In this document: positions 22,286 to 34,293 of the stretch, piece after piece
Position numbering within the stretch: position 1 is the first letter of the stretch
How the letters are laid out: every line of letters begins with the position of its first letter
Origin: Piliocolobus tephrosceles
Taxonomy: Eukaryota > Chordata > Mammalia > Primates > Cercopithecidae
DNA: 64,000 nucleotides
Direction of reading: 5' to 3'
NCBI RefSeq assembly: GCF_002776525.5
Contig: NC_045441.1
Coordinates: forward strand, 132,223,411-132,287,410
Translations under genes and position numbers: made by a program
The notes under the pieces: model-generated
Database searches by the model: none
Seen by the model: the letters and a program-made list of their open reading frames with translations, nothing else
Told to the model about the DNA's origin: nothing

Positions 22286-23626
22286 GACATCACCATAACC
22301 CTAAAGGGTGTGACCCCCAAATGGTCTCCTTAGCCTCTTACTTATGAGATTTTTCCAGCATGCTATAAGGCCAGTGGTTTCCTGATGATAGAGTTATGAA
22401 AAAAACCATAGATTCCTTGATTATGTGTCCATTGCAGTAATTCTATAATTTAAGAAGAAAGTTCTCTTGGTCCATAAAGATGTTACATGGGATCCCATGT
22501 CTAGAAATCAGATATTCTGTGGACCTTCAGATAGTGGAGTTTTCCAAAATACTGCAGGCAGGAAAGATACATCTATAGCTAGAATATATATCATTCTCAG
22601 TAAAGATAAACTGCTGCCCCTTCTAAGGTCAAAGGGATTCAATATAATCATTGTTTTGTTAAATGGTTGGTTCATCTCCTTGAGAGATAGTACCCTACTG
22701 AGGTCTCAGCCTTAATCTCTGTTGCTGAAGGGTTGGCAGCAGTAATATCTAAATCACTTTTGGTGAGAGGGAATCCTTACTGTTGGGTACATGCATAATA
22801 TCAATCACTGTCTCATTAGCCGTTAAACAAGCATTGGAGAAGCTAAGGACATCCATTGAACCAATCCTCCTGTGTTCCTAATTGTTCACTCTCTCCTCTG
22901 TGTCAGATACTTTCTTATGAGAACCAACATGAGACACAAAGATCCACACACTTTGTATTCACATCCAGAGGTTCATTCAGATGGCTTTCTTAGCTGGTGG
23001 CAAAAAAATAGACTCACCGAATTTCAGACAGACATCCTTGTGCCAAATATTAATATTCTTGTTCCTACCAGATTCCTGACTGGGCAGAGCCAAGAGATCT
23101 CCCACCACTCAAGCGTCCAGGTTTCCTGTTTATGACCAGTTGTGCCGCTTGTAGTGCTACCCTCCAAGAGTATTTTCACCAAGCCGTGCTCCTCTAAGAC
23201 ACACTCCTGAGTAAAATTTTAGTGTGATAATAGTCCACCATCGGCTCATAACAACAAATTGAGCCTATGTGTGAATCACATTTTTGTTTTGTCCCTCTAA
23301 AACCTGGTCATAGGAACTCCCCATGAGGTTGTAGGTACAATCTAAAGGATCAGTGTTAGTTCTGCAGATGTAGTTCACATGGAGTTTGAACCACCGTCTT
23401 CCGCTACTGAGGGCCTCTGGATCAGGTTGAGTCCAACCTCAACTGCACCATTTCCATTGTGTGATGGATTTGTGCTGTACCCATTGAAATTTATAATTTG
23501 TGGGTCTGCCAATACGGGTCATGATGGGCAGTTCTGGCCCCATAGCCATTTGATGTTTCATAGTCAGCTATTGGGTCTCTATAGAGTCCATGGCCATGCC
23601 ATGTGCTCCTTTTCCAAAAATTAGTT

Positions 23627-24350
23627 CTCTCACTTTTACACTGCTGGTGGGAATGTAAACTAGTACAACCACTGTAGAAAGCAGTGTGGAGATTCCTTAA
23701 AGGACTAAAAGTAGATCTACCATTTGATCCAGCAATCCCACTACCAGGTATCTACCCAGAGGAAAAGAAGTCATTATACGAAAAACATACTTGCACACAT
23801 GTTTACAGCAGCACAATTCATAATTGCAAAATCACAGAACCAACCCAAATGCCCATTAGTCAACGAGTGGATAAAGAATGTGGTAAATACACATATATAC
23901 ATGTGTGTGTGTATATATATGTATATATGTGTGTATATATGTGTGTGTGTGTGTATACATATATATACACACACATACACACACCATGGAATACTACTGT
24001 CATAAAAATGAACGAAATAACAGCATTTTCAGCAACCTGGATGAAATTGGAGACCATTACTCTAAGTGAAGTAACTCAGGAATGGAAAACCAAACAATGC
24101 ATGTTCTCACTCATAAGCAGAAGCTAAGCTATGAGGATGTAAAGGCATAAGAATGATACAATGGATTTTGGGGACTCGAGGGAAAGTGTGGGAAGAGGGG
24201 TGAGGGATAAAAGACTATGCACTGAGTACGGGTACACTGCTTGGGTGATGGGAGCATCAAAATCTCAGAAATCACCAATAAATAACTTACTAATGTCACC
24301 AAACACAACCTGTTCCCCAAAAACCTATTGAACAAAAATGTAATCACAAT
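23627..24350 (+). mobile_element. L1 3' end, sense, carrying a microsatellite
   Basis: CACTTTTACACTGCTGGTGGG ... TTTGATCCAGCAATCCCAC ... CACCATGGAATACTAC ... GTTCTCACTCATAAGC. It is a diverged L1 3' portion. Confidence 0.9.
23888..23987. repeat. TA/TG compound microsatellite in L1
   Basis: Mixed ACATATATACATGTGTGTG and TATATATG blocks directly before the L1 motif ACCATGGAATACTAC. Confidence 0.93.
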
Positions 24351-24431
24351 TCTATGATCACATCTTTAAAAATCATTCCTATTGCCGTCAAATATCCAGT
24401 CAATGTTCAGATTTCTCAGATTGTTTTGTAG

Positions 24432-24433
<2 letters not shown>

Positions 24434-24469
<36 letters not shown>
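24434..24469. repeat. (GT)n microsatellite
   Basis: About 17 uninterrupted GT units. Confidence 0.95.
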
Positions 24470-24473
<4 letters not shown>

Positions 24474-25951
24474 GACGTATGATTCAAATAAAGTTGATGG
24501 TCTTCTAAATCTTTTAAGAGCCATAAATAAATAAATAAATAAAGTTCTCTGCTGCAGATTGCATGGCCTTGTTTCAGAAGCCTATTGGTCTACCCAGCAT
24601 CTCTCTCCCTGGGACTTACTAGAGACTATGTTCAGCATCGTTAACCTACCGTAGTCTCTGTAGTTCCATAGGACCTGTCAGGTAATATGGCCAAAATAAA
24701 GGACAGCTTAAATCAAAGTTTGAACCTGCTGCAGAGCCCTTTTTTTTTTTTTCTCTAGATACCACTCCAAACTGGTGTCTGTGAGTCAGCCTACAATGCA
24801 ACTGAATATATCATTGTCGAATGCAGTAAATGCTGCCTCCAAAATTTAAGCTTCTGGGGTCAGGAATTTTGGGCACGGTTCTGCACCTCTTTTTTAGTGA
24901 TAGGTTGTTCAAGGTACAATACTGAGCCTTTAAAACTTTACTGATGTAGTAGGCCCTTAAATATTTTCACTGTGAATGTGTCTTGCTAGGATATCTAGAG
25001 TCCTTGCCAACTTCCTGCACATCGGATCCAACTAACACAATATCATCACTGTATGAACTAGTATTATGTCCTGTGGATGTCAGGAGGATCAAAGGACCCA
25101 TATTACAACAAAGTTAATATGGTCTCAAGGTAGAACTGTGAACGTATATGACTGTCCATCTATTTGAATGCAAACTACTCTTATTTTTTTCTGATGGGAA
25201 TTGAAAAAAAATAGCATTCCTCAGATTAATAGCTGCATGCCAAATACCAGAGACTGTGTTGTTTTTGTAAAGATATCACGTCGGACACAGCAGCTGTCAG
25301 TGGAACTTTTTTAATAGTTTACAGTAGCCCCCCATGGTCTGTTTTCATCTGTTTAATTTTGTGTGAGACACACTGCTGAAATAATGGAGCTATAAAGCAG
25401 ACCACCACATGTGCATCCTTTAATTGTTTAAGAGTAGCACTTATCTCTATCATTCCAGTAGGAGGAATTGTGACTTACTCTCTTCGCTGCAGGATGCAAT
25501 TTCACAGGGTTCCATTTGACCTTTTGAATCATAATAGAGGTTGCTCCATAAGTCATGGAATAGATATGAAAGTTCTGCATCTGTAGATTATATTCTTCTC
25601 AGTTATGCATTCAGTGTCAGAGAAATGACCACAGGATGAGAAAAAAAATGTACTTGCTGCGAAATGGACTTAGACTACTACCCATTTATTTATCACCTGG
25701 CTTCCTTTAACTCTACCCTACCACTGAGGCTGTCGTGGAATTTTGATGTCAGTCTCAGCTGAGAGCCATATCCAACATCACAAAAAATGATTTGGGCATT
25801 TCTCATTCCCAGATACTGTTATTCTAGTAAATGGCCATAAGTCTCTTTGGAGAAAGATCAAAGGAATCTTTTCATATACTATAAACATATGCTGCATTAT
25901 TGCATGGTCCTTCTTCAAGGGGACCTAGTCTCCCCTTTAATAAACAGGTCA

Positions 25952-26256
25952 TGTGGCTGGGCGTGGTGGCTCACGCCTGTAATCCCAGCACTTTGGGAGG
26001 CCGAGGTGGGTGGATCACCTAAGGTCAGGAGTTTGAGACCAGGCTGGCCAACAAGATGAAACCCCTTCTCTACTAAAAAGACAAAAGTTAGCCAGGTGTG
26101 GTGCCACACACCTGTAATCCCAGCTACTTGGAAGGCTGAGGCAGGAGAATCGCTTGAACCCAGGAGGTGGAGGTTGCAGTGAGTCACGATCATGCCACTG
26201 TACTCCAGTCTGGGCAACAGAGTGAGACTCCGTCTAATAAATAAATAAATAAAATA
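25952..26256 (+). mobile_element. Alu, full length
   Basis: GGCTGGGCGTGGTGGCTCACG through an AATAAATAAATAAA tail. Confidence 0.95.
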
Positions 26257-27013
26257 GGTCATGCTTCTGAAAACTAACTCTGGTCTGGAAAGTAGGTAAA
26301 AAATTGTGACTTTCCTTTTAGCTTTCTGCTTATTCAATATTGAACTTTTTGTATATTTAAGTCATGCAATTCAATATTACCTTTCCATTTACATTTCTCC
26401 TAAGAACATCATGGTCTGTTAGCCATCACCAAATATCCCTGTGGGTCAAGACCTCCAGGTTGTAATTTTTGCTTGTTTTTGCTGTTTTGTAGTTTTTGTC
26501 TATTTTGTGATTGTTGCCTATTTTTGCTCTTTCGTAACTGTGGTCACGGTAACTATGTCCCCTTTTGCCTCCAATATTGTAGTGGCAATAGTAGGCCTCT
26601 ACTGGCCCAGTATCCTATAATCTCCCTTTGCTGCATAGGAACCCTACTTCATAGAGGTATTGCTTACCCAGCTCCGAGCTAGAGAGGACAGTGACCACCA
26701 AAACTGTCAGCAATTCCAGGGGCTTTTTCACCAGTACATTCCTTACCTAGCTACTGAAGTGTACATATTCTGGGTCTTCTCAGGCAATAAAGCCACCTGA
26801 TTGGTTTTCTGTCCTTATACAGTATATCCATTTTGACTTGCATATCTAATTATCTTGAATCCTTCCTTAGTACTCTGCCAAAATAGTTTGAGACTCTCCA
26901 CATAATTTTCCTTAGCACACAATATTCCCAAACTTCATAAAGCCAATCCAAAGGAAGGAGCTCCAGGCATCCTTTGTCAATAACTTAAATCCTGGGCAAA
27001 GGGAGAGTGCCTC

Positions 27014-27558
27014 TGTGGTAGGCAGCTTCCAAGATTCCCAATGATCCCTGCCTCCTGGTGTTCATGCCACTCTGTAATCTCCTTCTTGAGATTAGGCTGA
27101 AACTATTAATACGACTTGCTTCCAATTGATAGAATTCAGCAAAGATGATGAGATGTGCTTATGTGATTACATAAGATGGTGACTTTCGCCTTCTAATAGA
27201 CTCTCTCCCTTGCTAGGTTTGATGAAGCAAGCTACCATTCTGGAAAGATCCAGAGGGCAAGAAATTGAAGGTGGCTTCTAACCAACAGCTAGCAAGGAAC
27301 TAAGGCCCTCAGCCCAAAACCCACAGGGAACTGAATGCTGCCAACAACCATGCCCTTCCATAATTAAGCCTTCAGAAAGAACATATCCCTGGCAAACACC
27401 TGGATGGTAGCCTGTGAAAAATGCTGAAGCAGAGGACCCAGTTAACCTGTGCCCAAAATTCCTGACCCCAGAAACTGAAAGATAATAAATGTGTGTGCAC
27501 GTTTTCTAAGGCACTACATTTGTGGGAATTCATTATGCAGCAATAGATAACTAATACA
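27014..27558 (+). mobile_element. MLT1-type MaLR solo LTR
   Basis: It has TG...CA ends (TGTGGTAGGCAGC ... ACTAATACA), the MLT1 block GAAACTGAAAGATAATAAATG, and a perfect 5-bp duplication GCCTC at 27009-27013 and 27559-27563, as expected for ERV-L/MaLR elements. Confidence 0.88.
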
Positions 27559-28238
27559 GCCTCTGTGTCAAAAAATTCTTTCTAATTAATCTTTTATTGT
27601 GTTTCCTATGATTCAAAATGGTCAAAATCCATTCCCAGGCATCTTCACCTCATTTCTGTTGATAAAAGTTAGCCAGCACTTTGGTGAGTAATCTTTTCCT
27701 TTCCATTACAGGGACAGTCCTTCCTTTCTGGGGCCACACTGATACTTGGCCCTAGTGATTGTCTAAAATCAATGAGTTGAAAGAGATGGGCAAATTTCAA
27801 GAACAAGACAAAACATTATCTCAGATGAGGTCTGTGCATGGTCTCTATGCAAAGGAAGTTTGCTCTTTTCTAGCAAACTTTAAAGGTTCAGGGAACCTGG
27901 GGATTCAATGTTCTTATGTGTGTCTATCCAAATCCCCTAATCCCAAGCCCTAAAATACATTTAGTCCTCAAGAGGGTCCTAACTTTATCACAGGAATCTT
28001 TGCTAAGGCTGTGAATTCAATCCTTTTTAAATCTGCCACCATTACCATGAAATCTTAGGTCTGACTTTCAGCATCCCTGATTTTCTGTAGGTGTACTGAA
28101 AATTGCAAGAGGTGAGACTCTTTTTAAACTGCCTTCTGACTTTGAAACTATATTTTGAGTTGATCATTGACTTATACCTATCTGACCTTGTCATTTCTTC
28201 TGGGTTTCTCTTTATTCTTTTCTGCTTCTTCTTAGTCT

Positions 28239-28543
28239 TTTTTTTTTTTTTTTTTTTTTTTTTTGAGATGGAGTCTCACTCTGTTGCCAGGCTGGAGTGC
28301 AGTGGCATGATCTTGGCTCACTGCAACCTCTGCATCCCAGGTTCAAGCGATTCTCCTGCCTCAGCCTCCTGAGTAGCTGGGACTACAGGCACGTGCCACC
28401 ACACCCAGCTAATTTTTGTATTTTTAGTAGAGACAGGGTTTCACCTTGTTGGCCAAGTTGGTCTCAATCTCTTGACCTTGTGATCTGCCTGCCTCAGCCT
28501 CCCAAAGTGCTGGGATTACAGGTGTGAGCCACCGTGCCTGGCC
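28239..28543 (-). mobile_element. Alu, antisense
   Basis: A poly-T run, GAGATGGAGTCTCACTCTG and GAGCCACCGTGCCTGGCC. Confidence 0.95.
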
Positions 28544-28654
28544 GCCTTCTGGGTTTCTATAACCAATCACAGCAGTCATCCAATGCCCTAACTCTTATAA
28601 TTATTCTTACTTATAATTATTCATGTTTTAATAAAACACTACCACTACCCCATT

Positions 28655-30275
28655 CCAACCTATCCAAAGTTAAGGTTTTTTAGTTCAATATACCCCTGCT
28701 GTCCATTTTTGTTTTTGTTGTTGTGCTTTCGTTGTCATGTCTTAGAAATCGTTGTTAACGCCAATATCAAGAAGTTTTTTTTCTGTGTTGTCTTCTAGGA
28801 GTTCTATAGTCCCAAGTCTTATGTTTAAATCTTTAATGTATTTTACCTACTTTGAGTTGATTCTTGTGTATGGCATAAAATAATATTTCAGTTTTAGTCT
28901 TTTGCATGTGAATATTCCATTTTCTCAACATAATGTGTTGAAGAGACTATCCTTTATCCATTATGTATTCTTGGTACCCATGTCACAGATCAGTTGACCA
29001 TACATAAGTAGGATTATGTCTGGGTTCTCTATCCTGTTACATTGGTCTATGTGTATGTCTTTACACCAGTATCATGTAGTTTTAATTACTGAAGCTTTGT
29101 AATATATTTTGAAATCATGAAGTATGATACCTCCAGCTTTGTTCTTTCTCAAGATCACTTTGGCTATTTGGGGTCTTTTGTGTTTTCATATAAATTTTCA
29201 GATCAATTTCTCTATTTTTATTAAAAATGCCATTGGGATTGAATGGGGATAGCATTGAATCCATATATTGCTTTGGATAGTATGCATATTTTAACATTAA
29301 GTCTTCCAATCCATGAACACAGGATGTTTTTCCATTTATTTGTATCTTCTTTAGTTTTATTCATCAATGTTTTGATATGTGTGTATGTCCTTTACCCTCT
29401 TGGTTTGGTTTATTCTATTTTATTCTCTTTGCTGCTTTTGTAAACGGAATTGTTTTCTTAACTTCCTTTTCAGATGATTCATTGTTAGTATATAAAAACT
29501 CAACAAATTTTCATAGGTGAATTTTGTATCCTGTAACTTTAATGAATTTGTTTATTCACTCTAAGTTTTTTGGAAGTGTCTTTGGGGTTGTTCTACATAC
29601 AGTATCATGTCATCTATGAGCAAAGATACTTTTACTTCTTCCTTTCTGATTTCATTTGAATGCCTTGTGATTTGATTTAAATGCCTTGTGTTTCTTTTTC
29701 TTGCCTAATTGACCTGGTTAGAACTTCCAGTACTGTATTAATCCACTTTCACATTGCTATAAAGAACTATCTGAGACTGGGTAATATATGAAAAAATAGG
29801 TTTAACTGACTCACTGTTCTGCAGACTTTACAGGAAGCATGACTGGGGGGGTCTCACTAAACTTACAATCATGGCAGAAGGTGAAGGGGAAGCAAGGACC
29901 TTCTTCACATTGTGGCAGGAGAGACAGCGAGGGGAGAAGTGCTACACACTTTTAAGCCATCCGATCTCGTGAGAGCTCACTCACTATTAGGAGAACAGCA
30001 AGGGGAAAATCCCTACCCATGGTCCATTCACCTCCCACCAGGTCCCTCCTATAATTCAACATGAGATTCGGGTGGGGACACAAATTCAAACCATATCAAG
30101 TATTATGTTGAATGGAAGTGGCGAGAGGGGGCATCTTCATCTTGTTCCTGGTGTTAGAGGAAAAGGTTTCTGTTTTTCACTGTTGCTTATAATAGTAGCT
30201 GCAGGTTTGTCATATATGACCTTTATTATGTTGAGAAAAAATCCTCCTATATGCAGTTTGTTGAGAGTTTTTATT
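28655..30275 (-). mobile_element. Inverted 5' segment of an L1 (twin-priming product)
   Basis: Reverse-strand ORF2: the order (TTTAATGTATTTTACC, CATGAAGTATGATACCTCCAGC, GCATTGAATCCATATATTGC, GTTGAATGGAAGTGG, TTGTTGAGAGTTTTTATT) runs from about L1 position 5.1 kb back to about 3.5 kb. The next base begins sense-strand L1 from about 5.1 kb. It is split by an MST-type LTR. Confidence 0.82.
29734..30098 (-). mobile_element. MST/THE1-type MaLR solo LTR, antisense, inside L1
   Basis: Antisense TG...CA ends (on the plus strand TGTATTAATCC ... AACCATATCA), with the block TCTCGTGAGAGCTCACTCAC. The flanks AGTAC and AGTAT form a 5-bp duplication with one change. Confidence 0.85.
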
Positions 30276-30452
30276 GAACTATAAACTTCTGCATAGCAAA
30301 AGAAATAATCAACAGAATTCAAAGGCGACCTGTGGGATAGGAGAAAATAGTTGCAAATCATGTATCTGGTAAGGGTTTAATATCCAAAAAAATATAAGAA
30401 ACTCCTACAATTCAATAGCAATAAGTAAATAAGTAAATAAAAATTACAAAAT

Positions 30453-30762
30453 GGGCCGGGCATGGTGGCTCATACCTGCAATCCTAGCACTTTGCGAGGC
30501 TGAGGAGGGTGGATCAAGAGGTCAAGAGATTGAGACCATCCTGGCTAACATGGTGAAACCCTATCTCTACTAAAAAAAAAATACAAAAAGTTAGCCAGGC
30601 ATGGTGGCGGGTGCCTGTAGTCTGACCTACTCAGGAGGCTGAGGCAGGAGAATCACTTGAACCTGGGAGGTAGAGGTTGCAGTGAGCTGAGATTGTGCCA
30701 CTTCACTCCAGCCTGGCGACAGAGCAAGACTCTGTCTAATAAAGAAACAAACAAAAAAAAAG
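30453..30762 (+). mobile_element. Alu, full length
   Basis: GGCCGGGCATGGTGGCTCATACC through an A-rich tail. Confidence 0.95.
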
Positions 30763-31349
30763 TTACAAAATGGAGAAAAGAGTTGAATTGCTATTTCTCC
30801 AAAGAAGACATACAAATGGCTAACAGGCATATGAAAAGGTGTTCAACATAACTAATCATCAGGGAAATGCAAATCAAAACCACAAGGAAATGTCATTTCA
30901 CACCTGTTATAGTGGTTATGATTTTTAAAAAAGGAAGACAAGTGCTGGGGAGGAGGAGGTGATATTGGAATGCTGTATACTGTTGTTGAGAATGTAAAAT
31001 GGTAAAGCTGCTATGAAAAATAGCATGAAGCTTCCTTAAAATAAAAATAGAACCACTATATGATCCAGCAATCTCATTTGTGTGTATGTACCCAAAAAAG
31101 TGAAATCAAAATCTTGAAGAGATACCAGCACTGCACTTCCATGTTCACTGCAGGATTATTCACAATAATTAGTTAGGAAATAGAAACAACCAATGGATAA
31201 ATGGGTAAAGAAATTATAATAAAACTCTCAAAAATTTCTTTATGTGTCATAAATTTATATATATGGAATATTATGGAATGTTCATACATATTTGTATATA
31301 TGTAATATCATAATGGGATGTTAGTCAGCCTTTAAAAAAAGGAAATACT

Positions 31350-31660
31350 GGCCAGGTATGTGGTGTATACCTGCAATCCCAGCACTTTGGGAGGCCAAGA
31401 CAGGCGGATCACCTGAGCTTGGGAGTTCAAGACCAGGCTGGCCAATATGGTGAGACCTTGTCTCTACTAAAAGCACAAAAAATTAGCCAGGCATGGTGGT
31501 GCACACCTGTAATCCCAGCTACTCAGGAGGCTGAAGCAGGAGAATTGCTTGAACCTGGGAGATGGAGGTTGCAGTGAGCCACTATTGCGCCAGTGCACAC
31601 CAGCCTGGGTGACAGAGTGAGACTCCATCTCCAAAAAACAAAAACAAAAACAAAAAAACA
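31350..31660 (+). mobile_element. Alu, full length
   Basis: GGCCAGGTATGTGGTGTATACC through a CAAAAACAAAAAC tail. Confidence 0.94.
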
Positions 31661-31844
31661 TGAATGAACCTGTAACCAGGAGAATATGTTGCTAAATGAA
31701 ATAAGCCGGGCATAGAAGTACAAATACTGCAAGATTCCACTTACAGGAGGTAACTAAAATAGTCAGTCTCACAGAAACAAAGAGTAGAAGTATGGTCTTG
31801 CACTCCAAGAGATTCCCCAAGGTTGGAGTTGCAGGTGTGTACAG

Positions 31845-32575
31845 TAAGAAGCTGTTGGAGCTATCGTTAGTGCCTTGTCCATCCCTCGAACCCTACCATC
31901 CCTGTGCCCTCTGAGCAATTTCAACCTGCCATATCTGCCTCTCTGTGCTAGTGGACTTCTACCAGAGACAGGAAAGGACATTTTGCCCACACACTGCAGA
32001 CTTAACGGGTAAGTGGGGATGGGGTCACTAAAAACCCTGAAGAGCAACCCTCAACCAGTGACGGGAAAATTGGCATGGAGAACCCATGCTTTTCTGCCTG
32101 TGAGATGTGAGAACTATGAGTCACATGTTTCACAGCACTTGCCAGAGATTCCTTTCAGGATGAAGCTTCGGTGTTCCACTGTGGTAACCGGCCTAATAAT
32201 GTACCTTTATTTTTTAAAACCTTATATTGTCTGAGTATTAAAAAAATTAAAAACTAAAAAATATTTCTACTCAAATCTTGGTCTTAAAGTCTGTCCCTGG
32301 AGGAACACAAACTAAAATAAGTTTCACCATGTTCAAGAATGATAGGTACTAAGGAAAGACAGTGGAGACTCAACAGCAACTCCTACAGGAAGGAAAGAAA
32401 AAGAAAACAATTGCATTAAATCAGATATCAGTGGCGATAAATGGTTACAAGACATTTGATATGTTTCTTTTGGTGTAGGCTAAGGACACATTTTTATGGT
32501 CTTTAGCAAGAAAATCAAAATTTTGTAAAACTCATTAAAATTCCAGTCTCGTGTTAGGGTCATAAAAGTAGTGAG
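31845..32575. other. Unassigned sequence
   Basis: Open frames on both strands (31769-32047, 32013-32234) have no recognisable similarity. No repeat was named with confidence. Confidence 0.45.
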
Positions 32576-32580
32576 AGGTG

Positions 32581-32879
32581 GGCTGGGCGCAGTAGCTCAC
32601 GCCTATAATCCCAGCACTCTGGGAAGCCGAAGCGGGCGGATCACGAGGTTAGGAGATCGAGTTCATCCTGGCTAACACTGTGAAACCCCGTCTCTACTAA
32701 AAATACAAAAAATTAGCCAGGTGTGGTGGCAGGCACCTGTAGTCCCAGCTACTCAGGAGGCTGAGACAGGAGCATGGCGTGAACCTGGGAGGCAGAGCTT
32801 GCAGTGAGCCATGATCATGCCACTGCACACCAGCCTGGGTGACAGCGAGACTCCCTCTCAAAAAAAAAAAAAAAAAAAT
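32581..32879 (+). mobile_element. Alu, full length
   Basis: GGCTGGGCGCAGTAGCTCACG through an A tail. Confidence 0.95.
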
Positions 32880-32884
32880 AGAAA

Positions 32885-34279
32885 TGTAGTGAGAGGAAAA
32901 GACACCATTTTGAAGGAAAACTACATATAACCAGGAGTCAAGTGTTTACCAGAAATGTACACACCTGAAAGAGCTGCAACTAATAGAAACTAAGTATCTT
33001 CAATACCAACAATATTAGCCCCAGGCAAGAATCTTGGCTCTTCACTGGGAAACCACAGCACCAGGAAGAAGGGACTGAAACACGGTGAAACTGCTAGACA
33101 GGGAGGGTGACCATGGAGAAAGGAGAGACTCCCTGGTTCAAGATGAAACACCAGACCCAAACTGTAAGACACAACATAGAAACCTAATGCCGGGCTAATG
33201 TTTAACTAATGGTATAATCTTAAAAGGGCAGAAATGTTTTTAAAGGGGCAGAAATAAAACAAAAAGAAGTAAATAGGAAAAGTAACCAATTAGAAATTTT
33301 GCAAAGGAAAAATATATTCACTGAAGTTTTTAAAGACACAAATAAAAGGAATAAACTGTGAAATGGACCCAATAATAGTTGTAAATTAGAATATGATGTT
33401 AAAGAATTTTGCTAGAGCTAGAGAAATTTCCCACAAGCATATTAGTCTATGCCTTTTGCTCCAGTGCCCTCTCTAGATTTAGCATTTGTGCCCTATTTTT
33501 AATTTTTAGTCTGCTATGTTAAAATATGACAGGATGAATTTGGCAGTTTCACTTTGTACTCCAACTTCTACGAAGGTCTTGTCTAGTAATATATGAGCTA
33601 CTCCCCTAAAAACCCAGCTGGTGTTCCCTATAGTTTCTGTAAATAGAAGGACACTAATACCTCTTTTTGAAGGATGCTATCCAGGGAAACTGCTGCAAAA
33701 ATAAAGTGCACTCCTAAGCAAGTGGCTCAGGACAGCCCTCTCTCTCCAGCCATAGATAGTAATGCGAAAGTAAACAACGTTGCTGCCAAGGCCGGCCGGC
33801 CCCACTCACCAGCCGTGCCATGGCTCTTGCTGTGACCTGAGAAATTTATGAAAACTTCAAATCACTAGTTGATGAGAACAGTGGGAAAAGGTGAGAAATT
33901 ATAGCTTAACTGTACAGGAAAAGTGAGTAGGAAATAGAGGCTGAGCAATCCTGTTATAGAACATATAAAGAGAGGTCTGAATGTTCCTGTGATGATAATT
34001 TGTCATTTTTTGTAAGGCGTAAATATCTACATCTACTTATTTTATTATTTGACATTTTTTTCAATCAAGCTTTTGGCATAATGAGCTCGAGAAAACAAAA
34101 TGTATGATAAAGAAAATTAATTACTGAATTTTCATTTTTCAAGAAAGTTGATGATGAACATGTTAACTTGCACAATATGTTTGTTGCCATTTACCATCTA
34201 TCGTAATGGCTATAATAACATCACTGACTACTTGAAAGTCCTAGACCAAATTTGCTGCAGGAGCCTCAGCATTGACTTG
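32885..34279. other. Unassigned sequence
   Basis: AT-rich intergenic DNA. A short GC-rich patch near 33790 (GGCCGGCCGGCCCC) is notable only locally. Confidence 0.45.
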
Positions 34280-34293
34280 AAAAATTAGTTACC
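34280..34293 (+). repeat. Left target-site duplication of the RPL21 retrocopy
   Basis: AAAAATTAGTTACC directly precedes the retrocopy's first base and is repeated exactly after its A tail at 34944-34957. The site TTGA/AAAA resembles the L1 endonuclease consensus. Confidence 0.9.

Larger units (their letters stand above)
22290..28650 (-). mobile_element. Decayed antisense endogenous retrovirus interior (pol-like), fragmented by later insertions
   Basis: Translating the minus strand around 24960-25560 gives, across several stops and frames, the order of a retroviral reverse transcriptase, with an FFSIP-type motif and downstream residues resembling the NSP and DD regions of ERV-L-like elements. 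Flanking plus-strand text elsewhere in the interval is non-coding with the same composition. The interval is cut by an L1 (23.6-24.35 kb), Alus (25.95 and 28.24 kb) and an MLT1 LTR (27.0 kb). No flanking LTR pair was found, so limits and family are uncertain. Nothing is intact. Confidence 0.5.
30276..31840 (+). mobile_element. Sense 3' segment of the same L1, split by two Alus
   Basis: ACTTCTGCATAGCAAAAGAAA, GAAAAGGTGTTCAACATAAC, TATGATCCAGCAATCTC and AAGATTCCACTTACAGGAGG follow sense L1 order. Alus lie at 30453 and 31350. Confidence 0.85.
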
